From NCBI GenBank assembly GCA_946886855.1, contig CAMPJJ010000072.1:1-28684 (forward strand): DNA of 28,684 nt. The letters are read 5' to 3'. Made by a program: the position numbers and the translations under genes. The DNA is from an uncultured Roseateles sp. Lineage in GTDB: Bacteria > Pseudomonadota > Gammaproteobacteria > Burkholderiales > Burkholderiaceae. The notes under the pieces are model-generated. The model was not told the DNA's origin, searched no databases, and saw only the letters and a list, made by a program, of their open reading frames with translations. Each line of letters starts with the position of its first letter. The stretch's first letter is position 1. Shown in pieces: positions 1 to 9,928 of the stretch.

Positions 1-31
1 CCCGATGCCTCCCCTGGTACCACCTCTCTAA

Positions 32-2125
<2,094 letters not shown>

Positions 2126-2181
2126 CCCCTAGCTACGTTTTCTTACCGGCGTCGATACTCCGGCGGTCGTGCATGAGGGAA

Positions 2182-2200
2182 CGCCCGCGACCCGCGGGCG
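2182..2200. terminator. GC hairpin after fadH
   Basis: CGCCCGCG and CGCGGGCG form a perfect 8-bp stem around a 3-nt loop (ACC), 57 nt past the fadH stop and before the next gene. No T-run follows, so it is a terminator-like hairpin by position only. Confidence 0.35.
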
Positions 2201-2258
2201 GCGCCGACATGGGGCCAGCTGTTGCCCCTCCATTCATAAAAAGATCCTTGGGTGAGCC

Positions 2259-4601
2259 ATGCGTCTTCGCCTGAATCGTCGTTGGGGGTGCCGTGCCGCG
2301 TCCGCACTGCTGCCTGCGTGCCTGAGCACGTCGGCGTGGGCGGGTGCGTCCGCGTCCGTCCCCGCGGCGGTGCCGTCCGCGGCGCGGGCGATGGTGGCGG
2401 AGCTGCCGGCCTGGATCGATTCCGGTTCCACCGTGTTCTGGCTGGGCGCCGGCTGCGTGATCGGCGGCCTGACGCTGGGCGTGATGGTCAGCCTGTTCGT
2501 GCAGCAGCGCGGCCGCCTGCACCGGCGCCGGGAGGAACTCAAGCGCGTCCGCCATGAGCGCGCCCGCCTCAGCGCCTTGCTGAACGCGATCCCCGATCCG
2601 ATGTATTTCAAGGACGCCAACGGCGCCTACGAGGGCTGCAATCCGGCCTTCGAGCGCGCCGTCGGCCTCACCGAGCAGGAGCTGATCGGGCGCCGCGACG
2701 CCGACCTGCCGAATCCCCCGGGCTGGGTCGACACGCAGTCCGACGGCCGTCTCCTGACCTGGCGCGACGACACCTCCGACGCCGGCAGCGGCGCGCGCTG
2801 CCTGGACGTCTCCAGCGCCCGCGTGTTCGACGAGGACCAGTACCTCGGCCAGGTGGCGATCGCGCGCGACGTGACCCAGCTGCAGCAGGCCACCGACGCG
2901 GCGCGTCGCGCCGCGACCGTGTATGAGCACTGCGGCGAGGGCATCATGGTCATCGACCACGAGTTGCGCATCGTCGACGTCAATCCCGCCCTGGTCGCGA
3001 TGGTCGGCCACGACCGGCAGACGCTGCTGGGCAAGCGCCCGCTGCTGCTGCGCGACGCCGAGCAGGATCCCGAGAAGCTGCGCGCCTTGTGGGCCGACAT
3101 CGAGACCCGCGGCAAATGGAGCGGCGAGGTCACCGAGCGCCACAAGAACGGCGACTCGATCCCGATGTGGGCGACCTTCGTGAAGGTGCCGGCGCCCTCG
3201 GGCGATCCGGAGCAGGTGCAGTACCTCAGCGTGCTGACCGACATCTCCCGCATCAAGCAGACCGAGGCCGAGCTGCTGCACCAGTCGCTGCATGACAGCC
3301 TGACCGGCCTGCCCAACGCGGCGCTGCTGCGCGACCGCATCGCGCGCCAGGTCGGCAACGCCCAGCGCGAGCACACCTGCGTGGCCGTGCTGTACATCGA
3401 CCTGGACGGCTTCCGCGACGTCAACGACATCGCCGGCCATGCCGCGGGCGACCAGGTGCTGCTGACGGCGGCGGCGCGTTTCGCCAACGTCACGCGCCTG
3501 AGCGATTCGGTGGCGCGCGTCGGCGCCGATGAATTCGTCGTCGTGCTGTCGGGCCTGGTCGACGAAGAGACCGCGATGCGGCTCGGCGACCGGCTGATCC
3601 AGGCGATGGACGAGCCGATCGTCATCGACCACCACCGCTTCAACGTCGGCGCCAGCATCGGCTTGGCGCTGTTCCCGGCCGACGGCACGCACGTCGACGA
3701 GCTGCTGCGCAACGCCGAGGTCGCCATGGTGCGCGCCAAGCTGCATGCGCGCGGCTCGGTCCAGGCCTATCGGCCGGAACTGACGCAGGCGGTGCAGCAG
3801 CGTTTCGAGCTGACGCACGCGCTGCGCCAAGCCAACGAGGCCGCGCAGTTCCGTCTGGAATACCAGCCGCAGGTGCGCCTGAGCGACGGCGCGCTGATCG
3901 GCGCGGAGGCGCTGCTGCGCTGGCGCCATCCGACGCGCGGTCCCATCTCGCCGGCGGACTTCATCCCGCTGGCCGAGGAGACCGGGCTGATCATCCCGAT
4001 CGGCCGCTGGGTGCTGGAACAGGCCTGCGCGCAGGTGGCGCGCTGGCAGGGCCAGGAAGGCAAGCCGCAGCAGGTCGCGGTCAACGTCTCGGCGCGGCAG
4101 CTGCGCCAGCCGGACTTCATCGAGACGCTGGATGTCGTGCTCGGCGAGACCGGGTGCCCGCCGAGCGCACTCGAGCTGGAGGTCACCGAGAGCCTGCTGC
4201 TCGAGGACGCCGAGCAGGCCATCAGCCTGCTGATGCGGATCTCCAAGCGGGGCGTGCGCATCGCGATCGACGATTTCGGCACCGGTTACTCGTCGCTGGC
4301 CTACCTGAAGCGGATGCCGGTCAGCACGCTGAAGATCGATCGCAGCTTCGTCAACGAGCTCAGCAGCGATGCCAACGTCGCCGCGATCGCCCGCACGGTC
4401 ATCGTGCTGGCGCGCAGCCTCAACCTCGATGTGTTGGCCGAGGGCGTCGAGACGATCGAGCAGGCCGAGTGGCTGCGCCGCGAAGGCTGCGACTGGGCCC
4501 AGGGCTGGTATTACGGCCGGCCGATGCCGCCGGAGGACTTCGTGGTGACGCCGCCGCCGGAGCCGCTGCGCCGTGCGCCCAAGCGTCTGCAGCTGGCCTG
4601 A
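2259..4601 (+). CDS. Membrane PAS-PAS-GGDEF-EAL cyclic-di-GMP signalling protein
   Basis: The 780-residue protein has an N-terminal signal-like stretch (about 1-28) and a transmembrane helix (about 62-85, [12 protein letters not shown]...). Two PAS domains (about 100-210 and 215-340), a GGDEF domain (about 345-505) and an EAL domain (about 515-765) follow. The GGDEF signature reads G-A-D-E-F (residues 422-426), so its second Gly is Ala, while the upstream RxxD inhibitory-site motif (RLSD) is present. The EAL domain looks catalytically complete: EAL at 550-552, [32 protein letters not shown] and a C-terminal QGWYYGRP. Known biochemistry of the family suggests net c-di-GMP phosphodiesterase activity, with PAS sensing and possible GTP binding by the GGDEF domain. 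That conclusion is inferred. The signal sensed cannot be read from the sequence. Confidence 0.92.
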   Translation: MRLRLNRRWGCRAASALLPACLSTSAWAGASASVPAAVPSAARAMVAELPAWIDSGSTVFWLGAGCVIGGLTLGVMVSLFVQQRGRLHRRREELKRVRHERARLSALLNAIPDPMYFKDANGAYEGCNPAFERAVGLTEQELIGRRDADLPNPPGWVDTQSDGRLLTWRDDTSDAGSGARCLDVSSARVFDEDQYLGQVAIARDVTQLQQATDAARRAATVYEHCGEGIMVIDHELRIVDVNPALVAMVGHDRQTLLGKRPLLLRDAEQDPEKLRALWADIETRGKWSGEVTERHKNGDSIPMWATFVKVPAPSGDPEQVQYLSVLTDISRIKQTEAELLHQSLHDSLTGLPNAALLRDRIARQVGNAQREHTCVAVLYIDLDGFRDVNDIAGHAAGDQVLLTAAARFANVTRLSDSVARVGADEFVVVLSGLVDEETAMRLGDRLIQAMDEPIVIDHHRFNVGASIGLALFPADGTHVDELLRNAEVAMVRAKLHARGSVQAYRPELTQAVQQRFELTHALRQANEAAQFRLEYQPQVRLSDGALIGAEALLRWRHPTRGPISPADFIPLAEETGLIIPIGRWVLEQACAQVARWQGQEGKPQQVAVNVSARQLRQPDFIETLDVVLGETGCPPSALELEVTESLLLEDAEQAISLLMRISKRGVRIAIDDFGTGYSSLAYLKRMPVSTLKIDRSFVNELSSDANVAAIARTVIVLARSLNLDVLAEGVETIEQAEWLRREGCDWAQGWYYGRPMPPEDFVVTPPPEPLRRAPKRLQLA

Positions 4602-4636
4602 TCGGTCTCATCGGTCTCATCGGTCTCATCGGTCTC
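4601..4636 (+). repeat. 9-bp x4 perfect tandem repeat
   Basis: Four uninterrupted copies of ATCGGTCTC, followed by a partial fifth (ATCG). The first base of the array is the last base of the TGA stop of the upstream GGDEF-EAL gene. It lies between that gene and a convergent small gene. Confidence 0.9.
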
Positions 4637-4664
4637 ATCGACCTTCGGACGGATCCAGGTCCGA

Positions 4665-5075
4665 TCACGCGTCACCATCGCCAGTCATCCGCCGCCGCGG
4701 CGTTGTCGGCGCCGCGGGGGCCGGGGACGCTGCGGGCGCCTCCGCCCACACGCGCCATTCCTTCGCGCTGACCTCGCGCACTTCCAGGCCGCGACGCAGG
4801 ATGAAGCTGGAGTCGTGCCAGCTCTCCACCGGGCCGGCGAGCGATCGTCGCGGGGGCGGTTCGGCGCCGAAGTCGGAATCGCCGAAGCTGCTGCCGCTGT
4901 CGGAATAGCGGCTGTCGCCATGGCTGAACCGGCTGTCGCCGTAGTGGCTGGGCAGCTCGCTGTCGGGTCCGCCGCCCGCGAACGGCCGGGACGCGGCGCG
5001 CGGGAGCTGGGACGGGGACGGGGAGGACCGGTACTTCATCTCGGAAACCTCGGGATCACGGGAGAGGCACTCCAT
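4665..5075 (-). CDS. Small Ser/Asp-rich hypothetical protein
   Basis: A 136-residue protein I do not recognise by name. It has a low-complexity middle with repeated GDS units (YGDS, HGDS, FGDS) alternating with aromatic residues, then a more ordered segment (ESWHDSSFILRRGLEVREV, about residues 84-102), then an Ala/Pro-rich tail. Segments of the form 'W-x-D-S-S-x-x-L-x-x-G-L-x-V' occur, to my memory, in small uncharacterised Burkholderiales proteins, so that part may be the conserved core. No signal peptide or membrane segment is visible. The ATG at 5075 has AGGA five bases upstream. An internal Met at 5039 (MKYRS) is an alternative start. It is convergent with the c-di-GMP gene and downstream of the Lrp-family gene on the same strand. 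Confidence 0.6.
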   Translation of the reverse strand: MECLSRDPEVSEMKYRSSPSPSQLPRAASRPFAGGGPDSELPSHYGDSRFSHGDSRYSDSGSSFGDSDFGAEPPPRRSLAGPVESWHDSSFILRRGLEVREVSAKEWRVWAEAPAASPAPAAPTTPRRRMTGDGDA

Positions 5076-5096
5076 GGTGATCCTGTCGCAGCCCGA

Positions 5097-5126
5097 CCGT
5101 CAGCCCGCAGATGGAGGGGCTGACGG
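5097..5126. terminator. 10-bp inverted repeat between the Lrp gene and the small gene
   Basis: CCGTCAGCCC and GGGCTGACGG form a perfect 10-bp stem around a 10-nt loop. A second hairpin (GGGGGA/TCCCCC, 5125-5141) overlaps its end by two bases. On the minus strand the pair lies downstream of the Lrp-family gene and 22 nt before the next start codon, so it may be a terminator or a 5'-leader structure. No T-run follows. Confidence 0.45.
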
Positions 5127-5208
5127 GGGAGGACATCCCCCCCTTGAATTCGCTTGTCAGCGGCGGCGGTGTGTGGAAATCACCGGCGTCGGGACAACGC
5201 CCTCCGGA

Positions 5209-5691
5209 TCACAGCGGCAGCGCGGTGGTGTTCTTCACCTCTTCCATGACCGCGTAGGTCCGCGTCTCGCGCACGCCGGGCAGCGTCCAGATCACCGCGC
5301 CGATGAACTCGCGGTAGGCGGCCATGTCGGACACCCGGGTCTTGAGCAGATAGTCGAAGCCGCCCGCCACCAGGTGGCACTCCAGGATCTCCGGCCGGGC
5401 CTGCACCGCGGCGCGGAAGTTGTCCATGACGTCGTGCACCGTGCGGTCGAGCAGGATCTCGATGAAGACCAGCATCTGCGCCCCCAGCTTGGCGGGGTTG
5501 AGCCGGGCCTCGTAGCCGAGGATGAAGCCCTCGCGCGTCAGGCGCCGCACGCGCTCCAGTACGGCCGTCGCCGACATCTGCACCTCCTCGGCCAGCTTCA
5601 GGTTGCTGATGCGCCCGTCCTGCTGCAGCAGGCCCAGGATGCACCGATCGATCTTGTCCAGGTCCTCGAGGCTGCTCATGCTGGATTCCAT
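5209..5691 (-). CDS. putR: Lrp/AsnC-family transcriptional regulator, probable proline-utilisation regulator
   Basis: The 160-residue protein has the Lrp/AsnC layout. An N-terminal winged helix-turn-helix (about residues 10-60, LDKIDRCILGLLQQDGRIS then LAEEVQMSATAVLERVRRL) is followed by a RAM ligand-binding domain (about 70-155, with the GGFDYLLKTRV segment). It is divergent from putA across a 102-bp gap. Lrp-type PutR proteins are known in Proteobacteria to activate an adjacent putA in response to proline. This role is inferred here from position, and the putA product lacks its own DNA-binding domain, which fits. The start is uncertain: Met at 5691 has no good ribosome-binding site, while Met at 5679 has GGAA upstream. 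Confidence 0.85.
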   Translation of the reverse strand: MESSMSSLEDLDKIDRCILGLLQQDGRISNLKLAEEVQMSATAVLERVRRLTREGFILGYEARLNPAKLGAQMLVFIEILLDRTVHDVMDNFRAAVQARPEILECHLVAGGFDYLLKTRVSDMAAYREFIGAVIWTLPGVRETRTYAVMEEVKNTTALPL

Positions 5692-5732
5692 ACGGCGAAA
5701 GCCGGAAACATTGGAGAGTAATTCGGAGCGTA

Positions 5733-5744
5733 AGTTTCTAAACT
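5733..5744. promoter_or_regulatory. Candidate Lrp-type operator between the regulator and putA
   Basis: AGTTT-CT-AAACT is an AT-rich inverted repeat in an otherwise GC-rich intergenic region, 49 bp before the putA start. Lrp-family proteins typically bind imperfect AT-rich palindromes of this size. The assignment to this regulator is inference from position. Confidence 0.4.
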
Positions 5745-5793
5745 CCCGCTATTCGCTAGGGGAGCGCCCCTCGCACGAACATCCGAGGATTCT

Positions 5794-8700
5794 ATGACCG
5801 CCTTTTCCCTCCCGCCGGAGACCCCCCGCCTGCCGGACCCGTACCGCGAGGAACTGCCCCTGGTGCGCGCCCTGGCCGCCGAGATGCAGGCGCTGAACTG
5901 GCGGGCGGTGGTCGACCAGGCGAGGCCCTGGGTGCAGCAGGTGCGCGGCAACCCGGCGCCGTTCTGGGCGATGGAGTCGCTGTTGCGCGAGTACCCGATC
6001 ACCAGCGCCGAGGGCCTGGCGCTGATGCGCCTGGCGGAAGCCCTGCTGCGCGTGCCCGACGCCGAGACCGCGATCGCGCTGACCGCCGATCAGCTCGGCC
6101 GCGCCGACTTCGACGGCGCCTCGGATGGCCCGCACAAGATGCTGGCCGGCCTGGCGGCGAGCGCGATCTCGCTGTCCAAGAAGTTCCTGCCGGATGCCGA
6201 GGCGGACTCCGGCCTGATGAAGCGCCTGGGCGCGCAGACCGTGGTCGCCGCGACGGTGCGCGCGATCCAGCTGCTGGGCCGCCAGTTCGTGCTCGGCCGC
6301 AACATCCAGGAGGCGATGAAGGAAGCGGACGCCGCGCGCAAGGTGCAGGCGCAGCTGCGCTTCTCCTACGACATGCTGGGCGAAGGCGCCCGCACCGAAG
6401 GTGACGCCGAGCGCTACCAGGCGTCCTACCTGAACGCGATCGCCGCCATCGCCGCCGGCCGCAAGGCCGAGTCGCCCGAGGGCAGCGACGGCATCTCGAT
6501 CAAGCTGTCGGCGCTGTTCTCGCGCTACGAGGTCCTGCAGCGCGAGCGCGTCTACGCCGAGCTGCTGCCGCGCGTGTGGCAGCTGGTCGAGAAGGCCGCG
6601 CAGGCCAACATCAACCTGACGATCGATGCCGAGGAAGTCGACCGGCTCGAGCTGTCGCTGGAGCTGCTCGACACGCTGGCGGCCCGCATCGCGACGCACT
6701 TCCCGCAATGGCGCGGCTTCGGCCTCGCGGTGCAGGCCTACCAGACGCGCGCCCGCGACGTCGTCGAGGCGGTCGCCGCGATCGCCCGCAAGCACGGACT
6801 GAAATTCATGGTGCGCCTGGTGAAGGGCGCCTACTGGGACGGCGAGATCAAGCGCGCGCAGGAGCAGGGCCTGCCGTTCTATCCGGTCTACACGCACAAG
6901 CCGCACACCGACATCTCCTACCTGGCCTGCGCGCAGGCGCTGCTGCGGCATCACGAGGTCATCTACCCGCAGTTCGCCACCCACAACGCCGGCACGGTCG
7001 CCGCCATCCTGCATATGGCGCGCGCGCTGGGCGCCAAGTTCGAGATGCAGCGCCTGCACGGCATGGGCGAGGGCGTCTATCGCGAGGTGCTGAAGGACGG
7101 TTCGATCCCCTGCCGCGTGTACGCGCCCGTCGGGGAGCACCGCGACCTCCTCGCCTACCTGGTCCGCCGCCTGCTGGAGAACGGCGCCAATTCATCCTTC
7201 GTCCATCAGCTCGCCGACCCGACGGTCGCGCCGGAGGAACTGCTGGCGTCGCCGATGACCGAGATCCGCGAGGAAGCGTCCCTGCCGTTGCCGGTCGACC
7301 TGTACCGCGACGCCCAGGGCCGCGGCCGCGACAACTCGTCGGGCCTGGACCTCGCGGTGCCGGCGCAGCGCCAGGTGTTGCTGGACGCGCTCGCGGCCTG
7401 CACGGTGCCGGTGATGGTGGAGGCCTCCCCGGAGGAGGTCGATGCCGTGATGACGCGCCTGCAAGGCGGCTTCGCCGGCTGGAACGCGACCCCGGTGGCC
7501 GAGCGCGCCGCCGTGCTGCGCCGCGCCGCCGACGCGCTGCAGGCCCAGCTGCCGCAGTACTGCGCGCTGCTGGTCAAGGAGGCCTACAAGAGCCTGGGCG
7601 ACGCGATCAGCGAGGTGCGCGAGGCCATCGACTTCCTGCGCTATTACGCCGACGAGGCCGAGCGCCTGGCCGGCGACGGTGTCGGGCTGAACGGGCGCGG
7701 CGTGTTCGTCTGCATCTCCCCGTGGAACTTCCCGCTGGCGATCTTCGCCGGTCAGGTGGTCGCGGCGCTGGCCGCCGGCAACGCGGTCGCCGCGAAGCCG
7801 GCCGAGCAGACGCCGGTCGTCGCCCGCGAGTGCGTCGCGCTCCTCCACGCCGCGGGTGTTCCCGTCGACGCGGTGCAACTGGTGCACGGCCGCGGCGAGA
7901 CCGTCGGCGCGCGCCTGGTCGCCGCGCCGCAGACGGCGGGCGTGTGCTTCACCGGGTCGACGCAGGTCGCCCAGATCATCAACCGCCAGCTGGCGGCCAA
8001 GCCCGGCGCCGCCGCGCTGCCGCTGATCGCCGAGACCGGCGGCCTGAACGCGATGATCGTGGACTCGACGGCGCTGCCGGAGCAGGTCATCGATGCCGTC
8101 GTGCAGTCGGCCTTCCGCAGCGCGGGTCAGCGCTGCTCGGCGCTGCGCCTGCTGGCGGTGCACGAGGCGGTCGCCGACGGCGTCATCGAGATGCTGCGCG
8201 GCGCGGTGAAGGAACTGCGCGTCGGCGATACGGCGGACCTCGCGACGGACGTCGGCCCGCTGATCGACGACGAGGCCTTCCTGGGCGTGTCCAAGGACGT
8301 CCAGCGCCTCAAGCGCGAGGCGACGCTGATCGCCGAGGCCGTGCCGGCCGACGGCTGCCCGCGCCTGCTGGCACCGGTGGCGGTCGAGCTGCCGACGATC
8401 GCCGCGTTGAAGAAGGAGATCTTCGGCCCGGTGCTGCACGTGGTGCGCTGGAACGGCGACGTCGACGGCGTCGTGCGCGAGATCAACGCGCTGGGCTACG
8501 GCCTGACGCTGGGCATCCAGACCCGCATCGACAGCCGCGCGCTGCGGCTGGCCTCGGAGGCACGCATCGGCAACGTCTACGTGAACCGCAACATCATCGG
8601 CGCGGTGGTCGGCGTGCAGCCGTTCGGCGGCGAAGGCATGTCCGGCACCGGCCCGAAGGCGGGCGGCCCGCACTACCTGCTGCGCTTCGTCGCGCAGCCG

Positions 8701-9381
8701 AAGGTGGAGGCCTTGGCCGAGGCGCCGGCGCTGTCGACGACCGGCGCGGGCGCCGACCTGTCGCCGCTGTTCACCGCGCATGAAGCGTGGGCCGAGCGGC
8801 CCGTCGAAGAGCGCGCGACGGCGCTGGAGCGCTCCGCCGCCGGCCAGGGGCCGATGGTGGCCGGGGCCTGGCGCACGCTGGCCGCCGGTGCGCGTCGCAC
8901 CCTCGTCGACGTGAAGCTGCCCGGCCCGACGGGCGAGAGCAATGAGCTGCGACTGCACGGCCGCGGCGTGATCGCGGTGCTGGCGCAGGGCGCCTCGCCG
9001 GAGGAGCTGGCGCGCGCGCTGGGCGCGGCGCTGGTGGCGGGCAACGCGGTCGCGCTCGTCGGCGGCGGCGACGTGGCGCAGGAGCTGCGCACGGCGCTGA
9101 TGCGCGGCGGCGTGACGGCGGCGGCGATGCAGCTGCTGCCGGCGGACCAGCTCGGCGCGGTGCTGCGCGCGTCGCGACTGGCGGGCGTGATCGCCCCGGC
9201 AACGCTGCAGGTGCCGGTGCAGCGCGAGCTGGCGGGCCGCGACGGCGCGATCCTGCCGGTCGTGCCGATGGCCGAGCTGGCCGATGCGCGTCAGCTCTAC
9301 CGCCTGGTCGCGGAGCAGACGCTGACGATCAATACGGCCGCGGCAGGCGGGAACGCCGCGCTGCTGGCGGGCGTGCACTGA
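5794..9381 (+). CDS. putA: Bifunctional proline dehydrogenase / L-glutamate gamma-semialdehyde dehydrogenase
   Basis: The 1195-residue PutA oxidises proline to glutamate in two steps. An FAD proline dehydrogenase barrel passes electrons to ubiquinone, and an NAD-dependent aldehyde dehydrogenase finishes. The barrel spans about residues 180-500 (RLVKGAYWDGEIK, FATHNAGTV, LENGANSSF). The aldehyde dehydrogenase spans about 530-1000, with Glu747 (IAETGG) and catalytic Cys781 (AGQRCSALR). A C-terminal domain of about 190 residues follows, as in the longer PutA types. The N-terminus (MTAFSLPPETPRLP) goes straight into the alpha-helical arm and lacks the ribbon-helix-helix domain of trifunctional E. 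coli PutA (1320 residues). It should therefore be an enzyme only, with regulation left to the divergent Lrp-family gene. GAGGATTCT upstream of the ATG gives a good ribosome-binding site. It is probably peripheral to the membrane. Confidence 0.96.
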   Translation: MTAFSLPPETPRLPDPYREELPLVRALAAEMQALNWRAVVDQARPWVQQVRGNPAPFWAMESLLREYPITSAEGLALMRLAEALLRVPDAETAIALTADQLGRADFDGASDGPHKMLAGLAASAISLSKKFLPDAEADSGLMKRLGAQTVVAATVRAIQLLGRQFVLGRNIQEAMKEADAARKVQAQLRFSYDMLGEGARTEGDAERYQASYLNAIAAIAAGRKAESPEGSDGISIKLSALFSRYEVLQRERVYAELLPRVWQLVEKAAQANINLTIDAEEVDRLELSLELLDTLAARIATHFPQWRGFGLAVQAYQTRARDVVEAVAAIARKHGLKFMVRLVKGAYWDGEIKRAQEQGLPFYPVYTHKPHTDISYLACAQALLRHHEVIYPQFATHNAGTVAAILHMARALGAKFEMQRLHGMGEGVYREVLKDGSIPCRVYAPVGEHRDLLAYLVRRLLENGANSSFVHQLADPTVAPEELLASPMTEIREEASLPLPVDLYRDAQGRGRDNSSGLDLAVPAQRQVLLDALAACTVPVMVEASPEEVDAVMTRLQGGFAGWNATPVAERAAVLRRAADALQAQLPQYCALLVKEAYKSLGDAISEVREAIDFLRYYADEAERLAGDGVGLNGRGVFVCISPWNFPLAIFAGQVVAALAAGNAVAAKPAEQTPVVARECVALLHAAGVPVDAVQLVHGRGETVGARLVAAPQTAGVCFTGSTQVAQIINRQLAAKPGAAALPLIAETGGLNAMIVDSTALPEQVIDAVVQSAFRSAGQRCSALRLLAVHEAVADGVIEMLRGAVKELRVGDTADLATDVGPLIDDEAFLGVSKDVQRLKREATLIAEAVPADGCPRLLAPVAVELPTIAALKKEIFGPVLHVVRWNGDVDGVVREINALGYGLTLGIQTRIDSRALRLASEARIGNVYVNRNIIGAVVGVQPFGGEGMSGTGPKAGGPHYLLRFVAQPKVEALAEAPALSTTGAGADLSPLFTAHEAWAERPVEERATALERSAAGQGPMVAGAWRTLAAGARRTLVDVKLPGPTGESNELRLHGRGVIAVLAQGASPEELARALGAALVAGNAVALVGGGDVAQELRTALMRGGVTAAAMQLLPADQLGAVLRASRLAGVIAPATLQVPVQRELAGRDGAILPVVPMAELADARQLYRLVAEQTLTINTAAAGGNAALLAGVH

Positions 9382-9649
9382 TCCGGCAGGCCGGGTCGCG
9401 CGAGACCCGGCCCTCCAGCCGCCACCAGCCGGTGCGCGGCACCACCCAGACCTCGCCGCTCCGGAAGCGGCGCGCCTGCGGCCAGCACTGGTCCGCCCAC
9501 AGCGCGGGGGCGTCCTCGACATCCACGACACCGGCCTGCACGTGCATCACGGTGCCCCGCGCGAGCTTCAGCATCAGCGTCTGACCGGCGACCAGCCGGA
9601 GTTCCAGCGGCGCCGTGGAGGACTGCATCAGGCCGGTGGGCGCGGTCAT
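9329..9649 (-). CDS. Small DUF2917-like protein
   Basis: About 106 residues from this start. The core (PLELRLVAGQTLMLKLARG, then TVMHVQAGVVDVED, then RRFRSGEVWVVPRTGWWRLEG) resembles DUF2917, a short cupin-like beta domain of unknown function that is common in Burkholderiales. The open frame continues upstream through Met at 9745 and 9796. None of these starts has a convincing ribosome-binding site, so the N-terminus is uncertain. The last 53 bases overlap the 3' end of putA in a convergent arrangement. It is divergent from the MocR-type regulator, and a shared regulatory region is plausible. I am unsure of the family, and the function is unknown. Confidence 0.5.
   Translation of the reverse strand: MTAPTGLMQSSTAPLELRLVAGQTLMLKLARGTVMHVQAGVVDVEDAPALWADQCWPQARRFRSGEVWVVPRTGWWRLEGRVSRDPACRISARPPAARRSRLPRPY
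9389..9412. terminator. Hairpin just after putA
   Basis: GGCCGGGTC and GACCCGGCC make a perfect 9-bp stem with a 6-nt loop, starting 8 nt past the putA stop. There is no T-run. It lies inside the 3' coding region of the convergent DUF2917-like gene. Confidence 0.5.
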
Positions 9650-9831
9650 GGCGGACACGGCCCGCGATGTCGCGACCCGCTGCGCTGGTGTGGACGACCA
9701 CGGCCAGGGCATCGGCAGGGATCTCAGGACGGCGGCGAGGAACATGACGGCTTCGCCCGGAGGCGCCTCGTTGGAACGGACCGCCAGTGTTCCCATCGAC
9801 GACGCGGCCTGACAGGCACAGCGGCGCGATT

Positions 9832-9895
9832 TGTTCTGCGTAACAGCGACCCGGCTGCGCCTGTTCCGTATCGACTGCGCGCCGGCTGTTCCGGT
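9832..9895 (+). promoter_or_regulatory. Candidate MocR operator: three TGTTC repeats
   Basis: TGTTC occurs in direct orientation at 9832, 9862 and 9887. The first is also the left arm of TGTT-N6-AACA (9832-9845). CCGGCTG is repeated at 9851 and 9882. The cluster ends about 34 bp before the regulator's start, between it and the divergent small gene. MocR proteins usually bind repeated sites, and the assignment is inferred. Confidence 0.35.
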
Positions 9896-9928
9896 GCCGC
9901 GCGCGCCCGCGAGCGCAGAATCGCCGGC

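Noticed and set aside
2133..3929. Long minus-strand open frame opposite the GGDEF-EAL gene
   Set aside because: Its translation is Arg/Ala/Gln/His-rich without any fold or motif, and it mirrors the coding gene on the other strand. High GC removes stop codons from shadow frames.
4695..4717. CCGCGGCG/CGCCGCGG hairpin as a terminator for the GGDEF-EAL gene
   Set aside because: It lies in the GC-rich Ala/Pro/Arg tail of the convergent small gene, where such short complementarity is expected by chance.
6576..8783. 735-codon plus-strand frame inside putA
   Set aside because: It is a frame-shifted reading of putA made mostly of Arg, Ala and Gly, with no recognisable domain.
7192..9531. 779-codon minus-strand frame across putA
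   Set aside because: Low-complexity Arg/His/Ala/Gln composition typical of antisense shadow, fully covered by a certain gene.
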